DNA of 64,000 bases, from contig NZ_LOAS01000008.1 of assembly GCF_001558155.1 (NCBI RefSeq), forward strand, positions 186,001 to 250,000. The letters are read 5' to 3'. A model generated the notes under the pieces. It had not been told where the DNA came from. It did not search any database and saw only the letters and a list, made by a program, of their open reading frames with translations. Both the position numbers and the translations under genes were made by a program. Positions 28,323 to 38,266 of the stretch are shown piece after piece (positions within the stretch are counted from its first letter, which is position 1; each line of letters opens with the position of its first letter). The stretch is from Aliiruegeria sabulilitoris. GTDB lineage: Bacteria; Pseudomonadota; Alphaproteobacteria; Rhodobacterales; Rhodobacteraceae.

Positions 28323-29054
28323 TCAGACGCGGTCGAAATTCGTCGGCAGGACCAGCATGTCACGGATCGTGACATTGCGGTCCCGCGTCAGGATATACAT
28401 CACCGCATCTGCCACTTCGCTGGCCTCGATCAGGCTGCCGGCTTCCTTGGCCTTGCGCAGGTTCTCTTCCGGCCAGTCAGCCAGCAGCGCGGAGATCACC
28501 GGGCCGGGCGAGACCTGGGCCACGCGGATGCCATGCGGGATCATCTGGCGGCGCATGCCTTGCACGAAGCTGGTAACGGCCCACTTCGAGCCCGAATAGA
28601 CCGGCTCCCAGTAGGTCGGGAAATGGCCCGCGATGGAGCAGGTCACGACGATATCACCGGTACCGCGTTCAATCATGTGGGGCGCCACTTCGCGGACGTT
28701 CTTCATCACCGCGTTGACGTTGAGGTTGAGCATCCGGTCGATGCTCGCGGAATCCGTCTCCACCAGATCGCCACCGATATAGGTGCCGGCGTTGCAATAC
28801 AGGATGTCGATGTGATCGACCTTCTGCAGGATCTCGGGCACCATCGCCGCGCAGCTGTCGGGGTCGATCAGGTTGGTGACCTGGGCAATCGCCTTTTCGC
28901 CGAGACGCGCGGTTTCCTTCTCAAGCGCTGCCTTGTCATAGTCGACCATGACGACGGTCGCGCCGGCCTTGATCAGCGCTTCGGTGGTTGCCAGGCCAAT
29001 GCCCGATGCCGCACCGGTGATGGCGGCAATCTTGCCTTCGAGGGATTGGGACAT
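28323..29054 (-). CDS. SDR oxidoreductase, probable ribitol 2-dehydrogenase
   Basis: A 243-residue short-chain dehydrogenase with the cofactor motif TGAASGIG (13-20), NAG at 88-90 and catalytic S140-Y153-K157. Its sequence resembles bacterial ribitol dehydrogenases (CNAGTYIGGDLVETD, GHFPTYWEPVYSGSKWAV), which oxidise ribitol to D-ribulose with NAD. The ATG at 29054 has AAGGAG just upstream, favouring it over a 16-residue extension. Neighbouring pentulose kinase and Rbs-like importer genes support a pentitol pathway. Confidence 0.85.
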   Translation of the reverse strand: MSQSLEGKIAAITGAASGIGLATTEALIKAGATVVMVDYDKAALEKETARLGEKAIAQVTNLIDPDSCAAMVPEILQKVDHIDILYCNAGTYIGGDLVETDSASIDRMLNLNVNAVMKNVREVAPHMIERGTGDIVVTCSIAGHFPTYWEPVYSGSKWAVTSFVQGMRRQMIPHGIRVAQVSPGPVISALLADWPEENLRKAKEAGSLIEASEVADAVMYILTRDRNVTIRDMLVLPTNFDRV

Positions 29055-29098
29055 GTTCTTCTCCTTGTGTCGATGTGAGGGGGTGCGGGGCTGGGGGA

Positions 29099-29824
29099 TC
29101 AAACGGCGAGGAAGCCGCCGTCGACGCTGATGACGGAGCCGGTGATCATCGCCGCGTCATCGCTCATCGCCATCGCGATGCAGCGGGCAACTTCGTCGGG
29201 TTCAGCGAACCGTCCGGTCGGGTGACGTTGCATCATCGGCTCGCTCTTGGCCGGATCGCTCCAGGCGTCGGCGGCCAGTTCGGTCATGGTAATGGTCGGG
29301 GCGACGGCCACGGCGCGGATGCCATGCGGGCCAAGCTCCCTGGCCATGACCCGCGTTGCCCCTTCGAGCCCGGCCTTGGAAGCCGCGTAGCATAGGTGTT
29401 GCGGGAAGCCGCGATGACCCGCGATGGAGGTGACATTGACGATCACTCCGCCACCGCCGGCGGCGACCCGCGCCAGAGCGAATTCCTGGGCGCAGATCAG
29501 CGCCGCCCGCAGGTTGATGCCGATCACCGTCTCGTAGCCCTCGTCAGTCAGATCGAGCACGGTTTCGAGAACGTTGGTGCCAGCGCAGTTGATCAGGTAA
29601 TCGCAGGTTCCCGCCTCGCGCATCGCGGCGCGCGCCTCGTCGGGCTTGGCAAGATCGGCGGTGACGATGCGGGCGCCGGTCTCTTCGCGCAGGGTCTCGA
29701 GCGTATCGCGCGAGCGGTTGATGCCGACGACCTGCGCGCCGCGCTTGGCCAGCAGGATGGCCGTCGCGCGGCCGATGCCCTTGCCCGCCCCCGTGATGAT
29801 CACCGATTTCCCTTCGAATTCCAT
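29099..29824 (-). CDS. SDR oxidoreductase of the pentitol cluster
   Basis: A 241-residue short-chain dehydrogenase with TGAGKGIG (11-18), NCAG (79-82), catalytic S133-Y146-K150 and the C-terminal block SVISVDGGFLAV. It resembles xylulose-reductase/carbonyl-reductase type SDRs (tetrameric, NAD(P)-dependent). Within this cluster it could interconvert L-xylulose and xylitol or oxidise another polyol; the exact substrate is not determined. The start at 29824 has GAGGAAA upstream. It lies 44 bases before the ribitol-dehydrogenase-like gene. Confidence 0.82.
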   Translation of the reverse strand: MEFEGKSVIITGAGKGIGRATAILLAKRGAQVVGINRSRDTLETLREETGARIVTADLAKPDEARAAMREAGTCDYLINCAGTNVLETVLDLTDEGYETVIGINLRAALICAQEFALARVAAGGGGVIVNVTSIAGHRGFPQHLCYAASKAGLEGATRVMARELGPHGIRAVAVAPTITMTELAADAWSDPAKSEPMMQRHPTGRFAEPDEVARCIAMAMSDDAAMITGSVISVDGGFLAV

Positions 29825-30123
29825 GATTTTCCTCGTGAGATCTCTGGCCGGTCCGGGCCTGAATTTCTGTCCTTGTGGTGGGGCCGGTTGCGGCCACCCA
29901 CCCCTGGTATCGTGAGCCTTCCGGCGACCTGCGGAACGCACCTCTCCCGTGCCCTCGCGTCGGTGGCCTGAAAACGTTCGGTTGTTTCGTTGCGACCATT
30001 CGTGGCCGAGGATGAGGCGGACGGTCGACCGTTTCCGGCCTTCGGGAGAACGCCGCCCCATCCTCGGCTACCGGCTGGTCGTAAGTGGAGGGAACCTCAG
30101 GGAAGATCCCCTCCGAGCGCCGG
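29825..30123 (-). other. Highly structured intercistronic spacer
   Basis: A 299-base spacer between the Rbs-like permease and an SDR gene, with no coding signal. It holds three strong inverted repeats: GGCCG-GTTG-CGGCC near 29882-29895; a 16-pair stem of 30005-30020 with 30053-30068 that encloses the perfect palindrome ACGGTCGACCGT (30021-30032); and GGAGGG/CCCTCC at 30087-30114. As minus-strand RNA the middle one can form a multi-branched structure. Function unknown. Confidence 0.55.
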
Positions 30124-31113
30124 TTACCGTCGTTCGCCGCGGCCGATATAGATGGCCAGCAGGATGATGAAGCCCTTGATGACGTCCTGCAGGTAGGGGT
30201 TGATGCCGACCAGGTTCAGCCCGTTGTTCAGGATGCCCAGCAGCACCGCGCCGATCAGGGTACCAAAGATCAGGCCCCGGCCACCGGCGATGGAGGTGCC
30301 CCCCATGACCACGGCGGCAATGGCATCGAGTTCGAAGCCGCCCCCCGCGTTGGGCTGGCCGCTCATCAGGCGCCCCGTCAGGATCACGGCGGCAAACGCC
30401 GAGGTCATGCCGGAGATGGTGTAGATCGCGAGCTTTATCCGCTGGGTCTTCACGCCGGAGAGCCGGGCCGCGGTCTCGTTGCCGCCGATGGAATAGACGT
30501 GGCGGCCAAAGGCGGTCCGTTCCAGCAACACCCAGGCGAGGCCGTAGATGAGGAACATGGCGATGACAGGCACGGGAATGATCCCGATACGCCCGATGCC
30601 GAACCAGGCGATCCAGGAAGGCAGCCCGCTGATCGGGTAGCCGCCGGAATAGATCAGCCCGAGGCCACGCGCGATGCCCATCGTCGCCAGCGTGACGATG
30701 ATGGCCGGCATCCGGCCCCAGGCGACCAGAATGCCGTTGAAGACACCCAGGCCGAGGCCCACCAACAACCCGCCGGCCAGACCGACCGAACCCGGCATCC
30801 CCATATTGACGATCAGGCCTGCACAGACCGTGCCCGAGAAGGCCATGACCGCGCCAACCGACAGGTCGATGCCGCCGGTCAGGATCACGAAGGTCATGCC
30901 GACGGCGAGAATGCCGTTGATCGAGACCTGCCGCAACACGTTGAGAATGTTGGAAACACTGAAGAAGTTCTCGCTGGCAAATCCCATGAGAACCGAGACC
31001 ACGATCAGGCCGACCATCGGAAGGACAAGCGGGGACCGCATCAGCTGACGGATGTTTGCATTCATTTTCTTGGTACCTTGCACCGAGGTGCCCATTGCTG
31101 TGTCATGCGGCAT
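30124..31113 (-). CDS. Sugar/polyol ABC transporter permease (RbsC-like)
   Basis: A 329-residue inner-membrane permease of the BPD_transp_2 class with about 8-10 helices. The block [19 protein letters not shown] and [18 protein letters not shown] are the conserved features. It partners the ATPase encoded just upstream, overlapping it by 11 bases, and the binding protein at 32679-33587. The cluster suggests a pentitol substrate such as ribitol, xylitol or arabitol. Internal Mets at residues 7 and 17 are possible starts; the overlap with the ATPase gene leaves this open. Confidence 0.9.
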   Translation of the reverse strand: MPHDTAMGTSVQGTKKMNANIRQLMRSPLVLPMVGLIVVSVLMGFASENFFSVSNILNVLRQVSINGILAVGMTFVILTGGIDLSVGAVMAFSGTVCAGLIVNMGMPGSVGLAGGLLVGLGLGVFNGILVAWGRMPAIIVTLATMGIARGLGLIYSGGYPISGLPSWIAWFGIGRIGIIPVPVIAMFLIYGLAWVLLERTAFGRHVYSIGGNETAARLSGVKTQRIKLAIYTISGMTSAFAAVILTGRLMSGQPNAGGGFELDAIAAVVMGGTSIAGGRGLIFGTLIGAVLLGILNNGLNLVGINPYLQDVIKGFIILLAIYIGRGERR

Positions 31114-32605
31114 TTTCGAGTTTCCCCGTCGTTGAATAGGTCATGATTATTTCCGACGTGATGTCTTCCCCTTCGACGGTCGCCACGATGCCGCCTCCCC
31201 GGAAGACGCAGACACGATCGGACATGCCGATGATTTCCGGCAGCTCGGAAGAGATCATGATGATCGAACAGCCCAGCTCGGTGAGCTTGCGCATCAGCAG
31301 ATAGATTTCCGCCTTGGCGCCGACATCGATCCCGCGGGTGGGTTCGTCGAAGATCAGGATCTTCATGTCGTGGTTCAGCCAGCGCGCCACCACGACCTTT
31401 TGCTGGTTGCCGCCCGAAAGGGTGTCCAGCCGGTCGTTCGGGCCGCCCGCCTTGACGCCCACACGCTCCATGGCCTCCACGGTGCAGGTCAGTTCCTTCG
31501 TCAGGTCGATGAAGTAACGGCCCTTGCGGTACTTGCCATAATTGTTGATCGAGATATTGCGCAGGATCGAGAAGCTGGTGATCAGCCCCTGCTCCTTGCG
31601 GTTCTCGGGCAGCAGGCCGATCCCGGCCACGAGCCCGTCGGCGGGCTCGGCGAAATTCACTTCCTTGCCGTTGAGCTTCATGCTGCGTTTCGCGTAGGGA
31701 TGCGCGCCGAGCATGGCCAGCGCGGTTTCCGTCCGGCCGGAGCCGACAAGCCCGGAAAAGCCCAGGATCTCGCCCTTGCGCAAGTGGAAGGACGATACCG
31801 GGTCGGTACGTTTGAGCTGAAGTTCATCGACCTCAAGCACCAGGTCCGTGTCCTCGGGCAGGTCCGGCTTTGTCGGAAAGCTCTGCTCGATCCGGCGGCC
31901 AACCATCATCTCGACCAAACGGTCATTATCGACATCGGACACGTTGCAGGTGTTGATGTATTCGCCGTCACGCAGCACGGTGATCCGGTCGCAGATCTGG
32001 AAGATCTCTTCCAGGTGGTGCGAGATGAAGATGATAGCGACCCCCTTGCGGCGCAACTCGCGGAGCACCTTGAAGAGATGCTCGACCTCGGTCGGGGTGA
32101 GCGTGGCGGTGGGTTCGTCCAGCACCAGGATGCGGGCGTCCAGCGACAGGGCCTTGGCGATCTCGACGAATTGCTGCTCGGCAATCGACAGGGTCGTGAT
32201 CGGCGCGTTCAGCGGCAGGTCCACGTCGAGTTGTTGCAGGATCTCATGCGCGCGCTTGCGCATGGCCTTGCGGTCGAGCAGGCCGAGCTTGTTCTTCAAT
32301 TCGCGAGCGAGGAACATGTTCTCCACTGCCGACAAGTAGGGAATGAGCGAAAATTCCTGAAAGACGATCCCGACGCCGGCGGCGATGGCCTCGTCGTAGT
32401 TGGCGAATGAGCGTTCCTCGCCATTGATGCGGATCGTTCCGTCGGTCGCGCTGATGATGCCGCATAACACCTTCATCAGGGTCGATTTGCCGGCGCCATT
32501 TTCGCCCAGAAGCGCATGCACCTCGCCGGCGCGCACCTCGAGATCGACGCCGTGCAGAACCTCGACCTTGCCGAAGCTCTTCCTGATCCTGTTCATTTCC
32601 AGCAT
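31103..32605 (-). CDS. Sugar/polyol ABC transporter ATP-binding protein (RbsA-like)
   Basis: A 500-residue protein with two fused nucleotide-binding domains. Domain 1 has Walker [10 protein letters not shown] (about 36-44), a degenerate signature [15 protein letters not shown] and Walker [12 protein letters not shown]. Domain 2 has [15 protein letters not shown] and [12 protein letters not shown], with no canonical Walker A, as usual for RbsA. It energises the adjoining permease at the cytoplasmic face. It follows the binding-protein gene after a 73-base gap that holds an attenuator-like hairpin. Confidence 0.92.
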   Translation of the reverse strand: MLEMNRIRKSFGKVEVLHGVDLEVRAGEVHALLGENGAGKSTLMKVLCGIISATDGTIRINGEERSFANYDEAIAAGVGIVFQEFSLIPYLSAVENMFLARELKNKLGLLDRKAMRKRAHEILQQLDVDLPLNAPITTLSIAEQQFVEIAKALSLDARILVLDEPTATLTPTEVEHLFKVLRELRRKGVAIIFISHHLEEIFQICDRITVLRDGEYINTCNVSDVDNDRLVEMMVGRRIEQSFPTKPDLPEDTDLVLEVDELQLKRTDPVSSFHLRKGEILGFSGLVGSGRTETALAMLGAHPYAKRSMKLNGKEVNFAEPADGLVAGIGLLPENRKEQGLITSFSILRNISINNYGKYRKGRYFIDLTKELTCTVEAMERVGVKAGGPNDRLDTLSGGNQQKVVVARWLNHDMKILIFDEPTRGIDVGAKAEIYLLMRKLTELGCSIIMISSELPEIIGMSDRVCVFRGGGIVATVEGEDITSEIIMTYSTTGKLENAA

Positions 32606-32624
32606 GGTATCCCCCGCGCGTTAG

Positions 32625-32665
32625 AGAAAAAGGGGCCGCTCCCGCCCGGAAGCACGGAAGCAGCC
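32625..32665 (-). terminator. Attenuator-like terminator after the Rbs-like binding protein gene
   Basis: On the minus strand GGCTGCTTCCG pairs with CGGGAGCGGCC (11 pairs, two G-T), followed by CCTTTTTC. It lies between the binding protein and ATPase genes of one operon, so partial termination would raise the amount of binding protein relative to the ATPase. Confidence 0.65.
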
Positions 32666-32678
32666 AGGGAGGGAAGTC

Positions 32679-33587
32679 TTACCAGGAGAAGCCTTCGGCG
32701 TTCTCGGCATCCACGACCATCACGTCGATCGGCACTTCGGCGGGAACAACACGGGCACCCCAAAGCTGGGCCAGCGCCATGCCGAGGCCGACACGGACCT
32801 GGTCACGCGGGAACTGCGCGGTGCTCTCGATGAAGGGCGTGCCCTGCGCGATGGCGGCAACGGCTTCCGGGGCACCATCGACAGAGGTCAGAACGATGTC
32901 GCGGCCGGAGCCCTGGATGGCAGCCAGCGCGCCCATTGCGCCACCGTCATTGACCGAGAAGATGCCCTTCAGGTTCGGGTGGGCCTGGATCATGTTCTCG
33001 ACCACGCCGAGCGCAACCGAGCGGTCCTGACGACCGTTCTGCATGTCGACCATTTCGATGCCCGGGAACTCTTCCAGAGCCGCCTTGCAGCCTTCGACGC
33101 GCTGCAGGATCGGCACGACCGGGATACCGTCGAGAATGGCGACTTCGCCTTCACCGCCAAGCTTTTCGCCCATGTACTTGCAGGACATGTAGCCGGCGTC
33201 GCGGTTCTTGGAGCCGACAAAGGTGTCGACCGGGCCGTTGGCATTGGCGTCGACGGCGACGACGATGACGCCGGCATCCTTGGCCATCTTGACGGCGGTC
33301 TCGATCCCGGCGCTGTCGGTCGGGTTCACCAGCAGGATGTCGATATCCTGCTGCAGCATGTCCTCGACGTCGGAGATCTGCTTGGCAACATCATGGCCGG
33401 CATCGGTGATGACCAGGTCCGCGCCCAGCATGTCGGCGGCCTCTTTCAGGGCCTCCTGCATCGAGACGAAATACGGGTTGTTCATCTCCTGGAACGTCAT
33501 CCCGATTTTCAGGTTGTCGCCTGCAAACGCGGTGGATGCAGTCATGCACAGGGCTGCGGCGGATACGGTTTTCAAAAGGCTCTTCAT
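32679..33587 (-). CDS. Sugar/polyol ABC transporter periplasmic binding protein (RbsB-like)
   Basis: A 302-residue type I periplasmic binding protein with a 22-residue Sec signal peptide ending AFA. Family segments include GMTFQEMNNPYFVSM, the NPTDSAGIE loop, VAVDANANGPV and FSVNDGGAMGAL. It would deliver a sugar or sugar alcohol to the RbsAC-like transporter. The start at 33587 is fixed by the signal peptide. It is the first transporter gene, 96 bases downstream of an AraC-type regulator on the same strand. Confidence 0.92.
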   Translation of the reverse strand: MKSLLKTVSAAALCMTASTAFAGDNLKIGMTFQEMNNPYFVSMQEALKEAADMLGADLVITDAGHDVAKQISDVEDMLQQDIDILLVNPTDSAGIETAVKMAKDAGVIVVAVDANANGPVDTFVGSKNRDAGYMSCKYMGEKLGGEGEVAILDGIPVVPILQRVEGCKAALEEFPGIEMVDMQNGRQDRSVALGVVENMIQAHPNLKGIFSVNDGGAMGALAAIQGSGRDIVLTSVDGAPEAVAAIAQGTPFIESTAQFPRDQVRVGLGMALAQLWGARVVPAEVPIDVMVVDAENAEGFSW

Positions 33588-33683
33588 TGGGTTCCTCCCT
33601 TGGTTGAAGATAGTCAAAGTCTTCCCGGTCGCGGCCGGCATCATTGCGGGCGCGTGGAAATTCGGTTGCGATTTTTCGATGGG

Positions 33684-34568
33684 TTATCCGGCCATTCGCA
33701 CCAGGTCGTTCGCCGCGAAGGTGGCGCGGAACTGCGACGGCGACATCCCTTTCATTCTCAAGAAGTGACGATTGAAGTTGGACAGGTTCGAAAACCCGAC
33801 ATCGAAGCAGATATCAGCGACCCGGACCTCGGGGTCCGACAACAGGATCTGGCAGGCCAGGTCGATACGAAGCTGGTTCTTGTAGCGCACAAGGGTCATG
33901 CCGGTATGGCGCTTGAAGGACCGCGAGAAGCTGCTCGTGCTCTGACCGGTCAGTTCGGCCAGCTCCGCCTCGCCCACCTGTTCGGTCAGGTTCTGGCGAA
34001 GATGCACGATGGCGCGGTTGATGCCGACATCGTCCGCCTTGCCCATGTTGAGCTGGAAGTTGAGACTGGCCAGGATCTGAGGCTCCGGCGCCTGGATCAA
34101 CCGATCCACGATTTCGCAGAACAGCGCCATGCGCCGGACGCCACGCGCCTCGATCAACTCGCCCATGATCGGCTGGACGGCCTTGCCCGTGGCCTCGTCG
34201 AACAGCAGGCCACGGCGGCTGCGCTCGAGCAGCGGACGAAACGCCTGCATCTCCGGGATCGTTTCGAGCGCACCGTCGATGAAGGTTTCGGCGAACTGGA
34301 TGACACGGCTCCGGCGTGGTTCGATCGCTCCTTCGGCCACATTGCTGATCCAGTTCTGGGGCAGGTTCGGGCCGGTCATGACCAGTTGGCCGGGTTCGAA
34401 ATGGCCGATATGGTCGCCGATGTAGAATTTTCCGGATGTCGCGACGACCAGATGAATCTCGTATTCAGGATGGTAGTGCCAGCGCACGGTGCGGAACGGA
34501 TACCCGTGCTGCCAGGCCGCGAACGACTCACCTTTCCTGATGTGTACAAGTTCCAGATCCGGTTGCAC
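33684..34568 (-). CDS. AraC family transcriptional regulator with N-terminal cupin
   Basis: A 294-residue regulator with an N-terminal cupin-like sensor (about 20-110; WHYHPEYEIHLV, HFEPGQLVMTGPNLPQNW) and a C-terminal pair of helix-turn-helix motifs (about 190-285; ELAELTGQSTSSFSRSF, VADICFDVGFSNLSNFNRHF). It precedes the polyol importer genes on the same strand and probably activates them in response to a pentitol. It is unlike AraC at 5356-6360 in the sensor domain, so a different ligand is expected. Ligand identity is unknown. Confidence 0.88.
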   Translation of the reverse strand: MQPDLELVHIRKGESFAAWQHGYPFRTVRWHYHPEYEIHLVVATSGKFYIGDHIGHFEPGQLVMTGPNLPQNWISNVAEGAIEPRRSRVIQFAETFIDGALETIPEMQAFRPLLERSRRGLLFDEATGKAVQPIMGELIEARGVRRMALFCEIVDRLIQAPEPQILASLNFQLNMGKADDVGINRAIVHLRQNLTEQVGEAELAELTGQSTSSFSRSFKRHTGMTLVRYKNQLRIDLACQILLSDPEVRVADICFDVGFSNLSNFNRHFLRMKGMSPSQFRATFAANDLVRMAG

Positions 34569-34959
34569 GAAAGACCTCCCTTCCGCTTGGGATGGCGCCC
34601 GCTATGTCCCTGAACGCGCCCTGTGCGGTGACTCGTTTCTACCAGAGAGTCGGGAGGGGACTCCACGTCGCCACAAGGTATTTACTGGTAGTTTTTTGAC
34701 CTGAATTTGTGGTTTTTGGCATAGCTGGCCTCGGGGGCCTTCCAAACGTGAATCTTCATTGGTCCACCCGCCTCCCCCGGACCCGAAGCGTGATATGGTG
34801 CCTCGCAGGGCCTGGCCGTCTCGGACCCGAACGGGCGTACCGGGAATGAGAGCCGCCGCGGAAAATGAAAAAGGGAGGCACCCCTGCCCCCCTTCCTTGC
34901 CGTCTTCAAACCCTTCGGCGGAAACCGGAATATGCGCCGGGTACCTTCGTGGCGGATTG
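34569..34959. other. Intergenic region between xylB and the AraC-type gene
   Basis: A 391-base spacer on a minus-strand run. The side near xylB carries a clear terminator (listed separately) and the side near the regulator should carry its promoter, where an AT-rich tract lies at about 34677-34725. No convincing gene or operator is seen. Confidence 0.45.
34862..34892 (-). terminator. Rho-independent terminator of the xylitol dehydrogenase-xylB operon
   Basis: On the minus strand GGGGGGCA pairs with TGCCTCCC (one G-T) around GGGG, followed by TTTTTCATTTTC. It lies 68 bases past the xylB stop and is the best classical terminator among the sugar genes. Confidence 0.85.
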
Positions 34960-36417
34960 CTAGGAACCGCCCTGCCACGCCGCAAGCGCGGGGTAGCTTT
35001 CACGATAAAGTTGGTAGCTTTCGGCATATTTCTTCGCCAGCTCCCTGTCCGGCGCAATCTCCCGATCCACCCGGGGCTTGGCAAAGACATTTTCCGAAAC
35101 ATCGCCGGTAGCGCAGGCAACTGCCAGCTTGGCGGCCCCAAAAGCGGCTCCAAAGTCGCCATCTTCCGGTTTCAACAAGGTGAGCCCGGTCACGGCCGCC
35201 ATGATTTCCAGCCATTGATCGGAGCGCGCACCGCCGCCCACCGCATAGGCCGCATCGATCTCGGTCCCCGCAAGCCGCAGCGCGCGGACGCAGTCGGCAA
35301 AGGCCATCGCCACACCCTCCATCGTCGCCTGGACAAGATCGGGCAGTCGGGTCACGCGGCGCAACCCGAGGAATGCCCCCGAAGCGCTCGGGTTGTTATG
35401 CGGCGTGCGCTCCCCGGAAAGGTAGGGCAGGAAGCCGACACCGGAGGGCGCCTCGATTTTCGGCGGCAGCAACCCGGCAAGATCCGCTGGACTGCGGCCG
35501 GACATTTCCGAAAGCCAGGTCAGGCTGTCAGTGGCAGAAAGTATCACACCCATTTGGTGCCAAGTTTTCGGAATCGCGTGACAAAAAGCGTGTACCCCTT
35601 CATCGGTATTTGGCGCGAATTTATCCGTCACGGCGAAGAGAACGCCGGATGTTCCGAGCGACAGGAACCCGGTTCCGGGCGACGTCACCCCCATGCCGCA
35701 GGCCGTTGCGGCATTGTCGCCGCCGCCTCCGGCAACCGGCACCCGCGGAACGCCCCATTTTTCAGCAAGTTCGGGCCGGAGCATTCCCGACACATCCGAT
35801 CCCTCGCCGAGGGCCGGCATGTGATCCCGCGTCAGGCCCGTTGCGGAAAGCAACGCGTCCGACCATTTCCGGGCGGCAACATCGAGCCACAAGGTGCCCG
35901 CGGCGTCCGACATTTCAGCGAAATGCTCACCGGTCAGCCACAGGCGCACATAGTCCTTCGGCAGAAGGACCTTGGCCGTCTTCTCGAAAATCTCCGGCTC
36001 GTTTTCGGCGACCCAAAGCAGTTTCGGCGCCGTGAAGCCCGCCATGACGATATTGCCGCCGATGCCGCGAAAATCGGCGCGCTTTTCAAGCTCCAGACAT
36101 TGCTGCCCCGAACGCCCGTCATTCCACATGATGCAGGGCCGCAGCGGTTTGTCTGCCGCATCGAGCAGTGTCGCGCCGTGCATATGCCCTGACAGGCCGA
36201 TGGCCTTGAGGCCCGCCAGCGCTGCGCCATGTTCCGCCGCGATCTGCGAGATAGCCGCCTCGCAGGCGGTGATCCAGTCCTGCGGATCCTGCTCCGACCA
36301 GCCGGGCTGCGGCCGGGACACCGTGAGCGGGGCCTGGGCGACCGCGACGGTGGCGAAGGCGTCGTCCACGAGCATCGCTTTGACGCCCGAGGTTCCGATA
36401 TCCAATCCGAGATACAT
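34960..36417 (-). CDS. xylB: Xylulokinase
   Basis: A 485-residue FGGY kinase. N-terminal LGLDIGTSGVKAMLVD (about 3-18), the substrate loop GLSGHMHGATLLD (H-M-H-G typical of D-xylulose kinases), IMWNDGRS, and the C-terminal AVGGGARSDQWLEIMA are all present. It phosphorylates D-xylulose to D-xylulose 5-phosphate. It follows the xylitol dehydrogenase gene by 21 bases, making a two-gene unit that converts xylitol or a related polyol to the pentose phosphate pathway. Confidence 0.95.
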   Translation of the reverse strand: MYLGLDIGTSGVKAMLVDDAFATVAVAQAPLTVSRPQPGWSEQDPQDWITACEAAISQIAAEHGAALAGLKAIGLSGHMHGATLLDAADKPLRPCIMWNDGRSGQQCLELEKRADFRGIGGNIVMAGFTAPKLLWVAENEPEIFEKTAKVLLPKDYVRLWLTGEHFAEMSDAAGTLWLDVAARKWSDALLSATGLTRDHMPALGEGSDVSGMLRPELAEKWGVPRVPVAGGGGDNAATACGMGVTSPGTGFLSLGTSGVLFAVTDKFAPNTDEGVHAFCHAIPKTWHQMGVILSATDSLTWLSEMSGRSPADLAGLLPPKIEAPSGVGFLPYLSGERTPHNNPSASGAFLGLRRVTRLPDLVQATMEGVAMAFADCVRALRLAGTEIDAAYAVGGGARSDQWLEIMAAVTGLTLLKPEDGDFGAAFGAAKLAVACATGDVSENVFAKPRVDREIAPDRELAKKYAESYQLYRESYPALAAWQGGS

Positions 36418-36438
36418 CTGCTGGCTCCTCCTGCGGCG

Positions 36439-37482
36439 TTAAGCGACCGGCATTTCGATCTGGATCTTCACATCCGTCGGGCGCCCTTCGGCGGCACGGT
36501 CGAAGGCGGCGATGCTTTGCTCGAATGGCAGGGTTTTGGAGATCAGCGGCTTGAGATTGACCTTGCCCGCCCCGATCAGCGCGATCGCCCGGTCATAGAT
36601 ATTGGCATAGCGGAAGACGGTTTCCAGCCTTGCTTCCTTGGCCTGTAGCGAGACGACATCCATCGGAACCGGCTCCACCGGCATCCCGACGAGCACGATG
36701 GCGCCGCCGGGGCGGACCAGTGCGGGCACATCCAGAATGGCCGGTGCGGCGCCCGAGCATTCGAACACCACATCGGCGCCCCAGCCATCGGTCGCCTCGG
36801 CAATGGCCTGCGCGACGGGCTGTTGAGTGATGTTGATGGTCTCGATGCCGTCATACTCGCCAATGATGTCGAGCTTGGGCTGGGCTAGGTCCGCCACGTA
36901 AACCTTCGCGCATCCGCCCGCCAGCGCGGCCAGCGCCGTCATCATCCCGATGGGACCGGCGCCCACGACCACGCCGACATCGCCCGGCTGGATGCGGGCC
37001 CGAAGGGCGCTCTGCATACCGATGGCAAAGGGTTCCACCATTGCCCCTTCGGCAAAGGAGACGGTCTTGGGCAGCTTGTAGGTGAAAGCCGCCGGGTGCA
37101 CGACTTCAGGGGTCAGGCAGCCGTGGACCGGGGGCGTCGCCCAGAAGGTCACGGCCGGATCGACATTGTAGATGCCGAGCTTGGAAGCGCGCGAAGTCGG
37201 GTTCGGAATGCCCGGCTCCATGCAGACGCGGTCGCCGGGTTTCAGATCCGTCACCGCATCGCCGACCTCGACGACGACACCCGCCGCCTCGTGGCCGAGG
37301 ATCATCGGCTCCTTGACCACGAAGGGACCGATCTTGCCGTGGGTGTAATAATGGACGTCGGAGCCACAGACGCCGACAGTGCGCAGGGCAACCTTCACAT
37401 CCTCCGGCCCCAGATCCAATTCCACAGGGAACTCCCGAAGCGACAGTTTCCCCTTTTCCTCCAGAACAAGTGCCTTAGCCAC
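36439..37482 (-). CDS. Xylitol (polyol) dehydrogenase, zinc MDR family
   Basis: A 347-residue medium-chain dehydrogenase. Catalytic zinc ligands C39 ([10 protein letters not shown]) and H64-E65 (LGHEAAG) are present, and [15 protein letters not shown] is the nucleotide-binding motif. The four cysteines of the structural zinc lobe are missing, as in sorbitol and xylitol dehydrogenases (segment ending FWATPPVHG). It would oxidise xylitol to D-xylulose with NAD, feeding xylB. D-arabitol or sorbitol remain possible. The gene starts beside a 784-base gap containing its promoter. Confidence 0.9.
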   Translation of the reverse strand: MAKALVLEEKGKLSLREFPVELDLGPEDVKVALRTVGVCGSDVHYYTHGKIGPFVVKEPMILGHEAAGVVVEVGDAVTDLKPGDRVCMEPGIPNPTSRASKLGIYNVDPAVTFWATPPVHGCLTPEVVHPAAFTYKLPKTVSFAEGAMVEPFAIGMQSALRARIQPGDVGVVVGAGPIGMMTALAALAGGCAKVYVADLAQPKLDIIGEYDGIETINITQQPVAQAIAEATDGWGADVVFECSGAAPAILDVPALVRPGGAIVLVGMPVEPVPMDVVSLQAKEARLETVFRYANIYDRAIALIGAGKVNLKPLISKTLPFEQSIAAFDRAAEGRPTDVKIQIEMPVA

Positions 37483-38266
37483 GGCTCCACCTCGACTTCA
37501 TATGTTGCGCAGTTTTCAATCACCCGTCGGGATGAAACTTGCAGGAATGCCCCTTTTTGAGGCGCCTTGATGAAGCGAACGGAAGCAGACGGCGGATGTA
37601 AACAGCTCAAACGGGGTGTGAGCATTTGGTTTTTGCATCCGGTAAAAATAGTATCAGTGGCGGTTTGGCGTTGGACCAACCCGCCCACGTCGCGGCCGGA
37701 CAAAGCGCTACGCCACACCTTCGGAAGTGACCCAGCCCGCGCGTGACCGCGCGCGGACGAATCAGCTCTACTTGTGATTGAATCCCATGTTAGCGCCGCA
37801 ACTGGAGTCCTGTTTTTCATGACGATCCCCGGTATAGATACCAAAATCGCAGGAGCAAAAATCCTCTGACAATCGGCTCACCGACTCGGATGGAGCACCG
37901 TTTCGACGGCGATCCAAACGCTGCTCCAGGCTTTTGCCGACGCGTCACCGCCACGCGCGCCTCTACGCTCAAAGGCCGGGCCAACGCACCGGACACCGCC
38001 CCCCCACCCGCGAACCAACGATAGGAAATCGGCAACACGCCCTCTCTGGCGCTAGGTCGGTAGAACTTGCTATCACGGAGCGAACAGGAGGCGGCGGTGG
38101 TCGTCGTCTCGACGGCTTCCACTTCTTTCAAATCTGCGCGCGAAGAGTGGCCACCAAGGGGCATGAGAGATCGATCCGGCGGCGGCCCGTCTTCTGGCGG
38201 GCCATACCGGGGCGCAATACTCACTTTCGCCCCTGCGTTGCCAGCTCTTCGTGCTAATTCGGTGCC
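37483..38266. other. Largest gene-free gap in the window
   Basis: A 784-base divergent gap between xylitol dehydrogenase and the antiporter. It should contain both promoters. A short GC-rich hairpin (CCGCGCG-N-CGCGCGG) lies near 37735-37760. No open frame here has a ribosome site with recognisable family features, and I saw no tRNA-like fold, insertion sequence end or long repeat. A decayed gene or a small RNA cannot be excluded. Confidence 0.35.
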
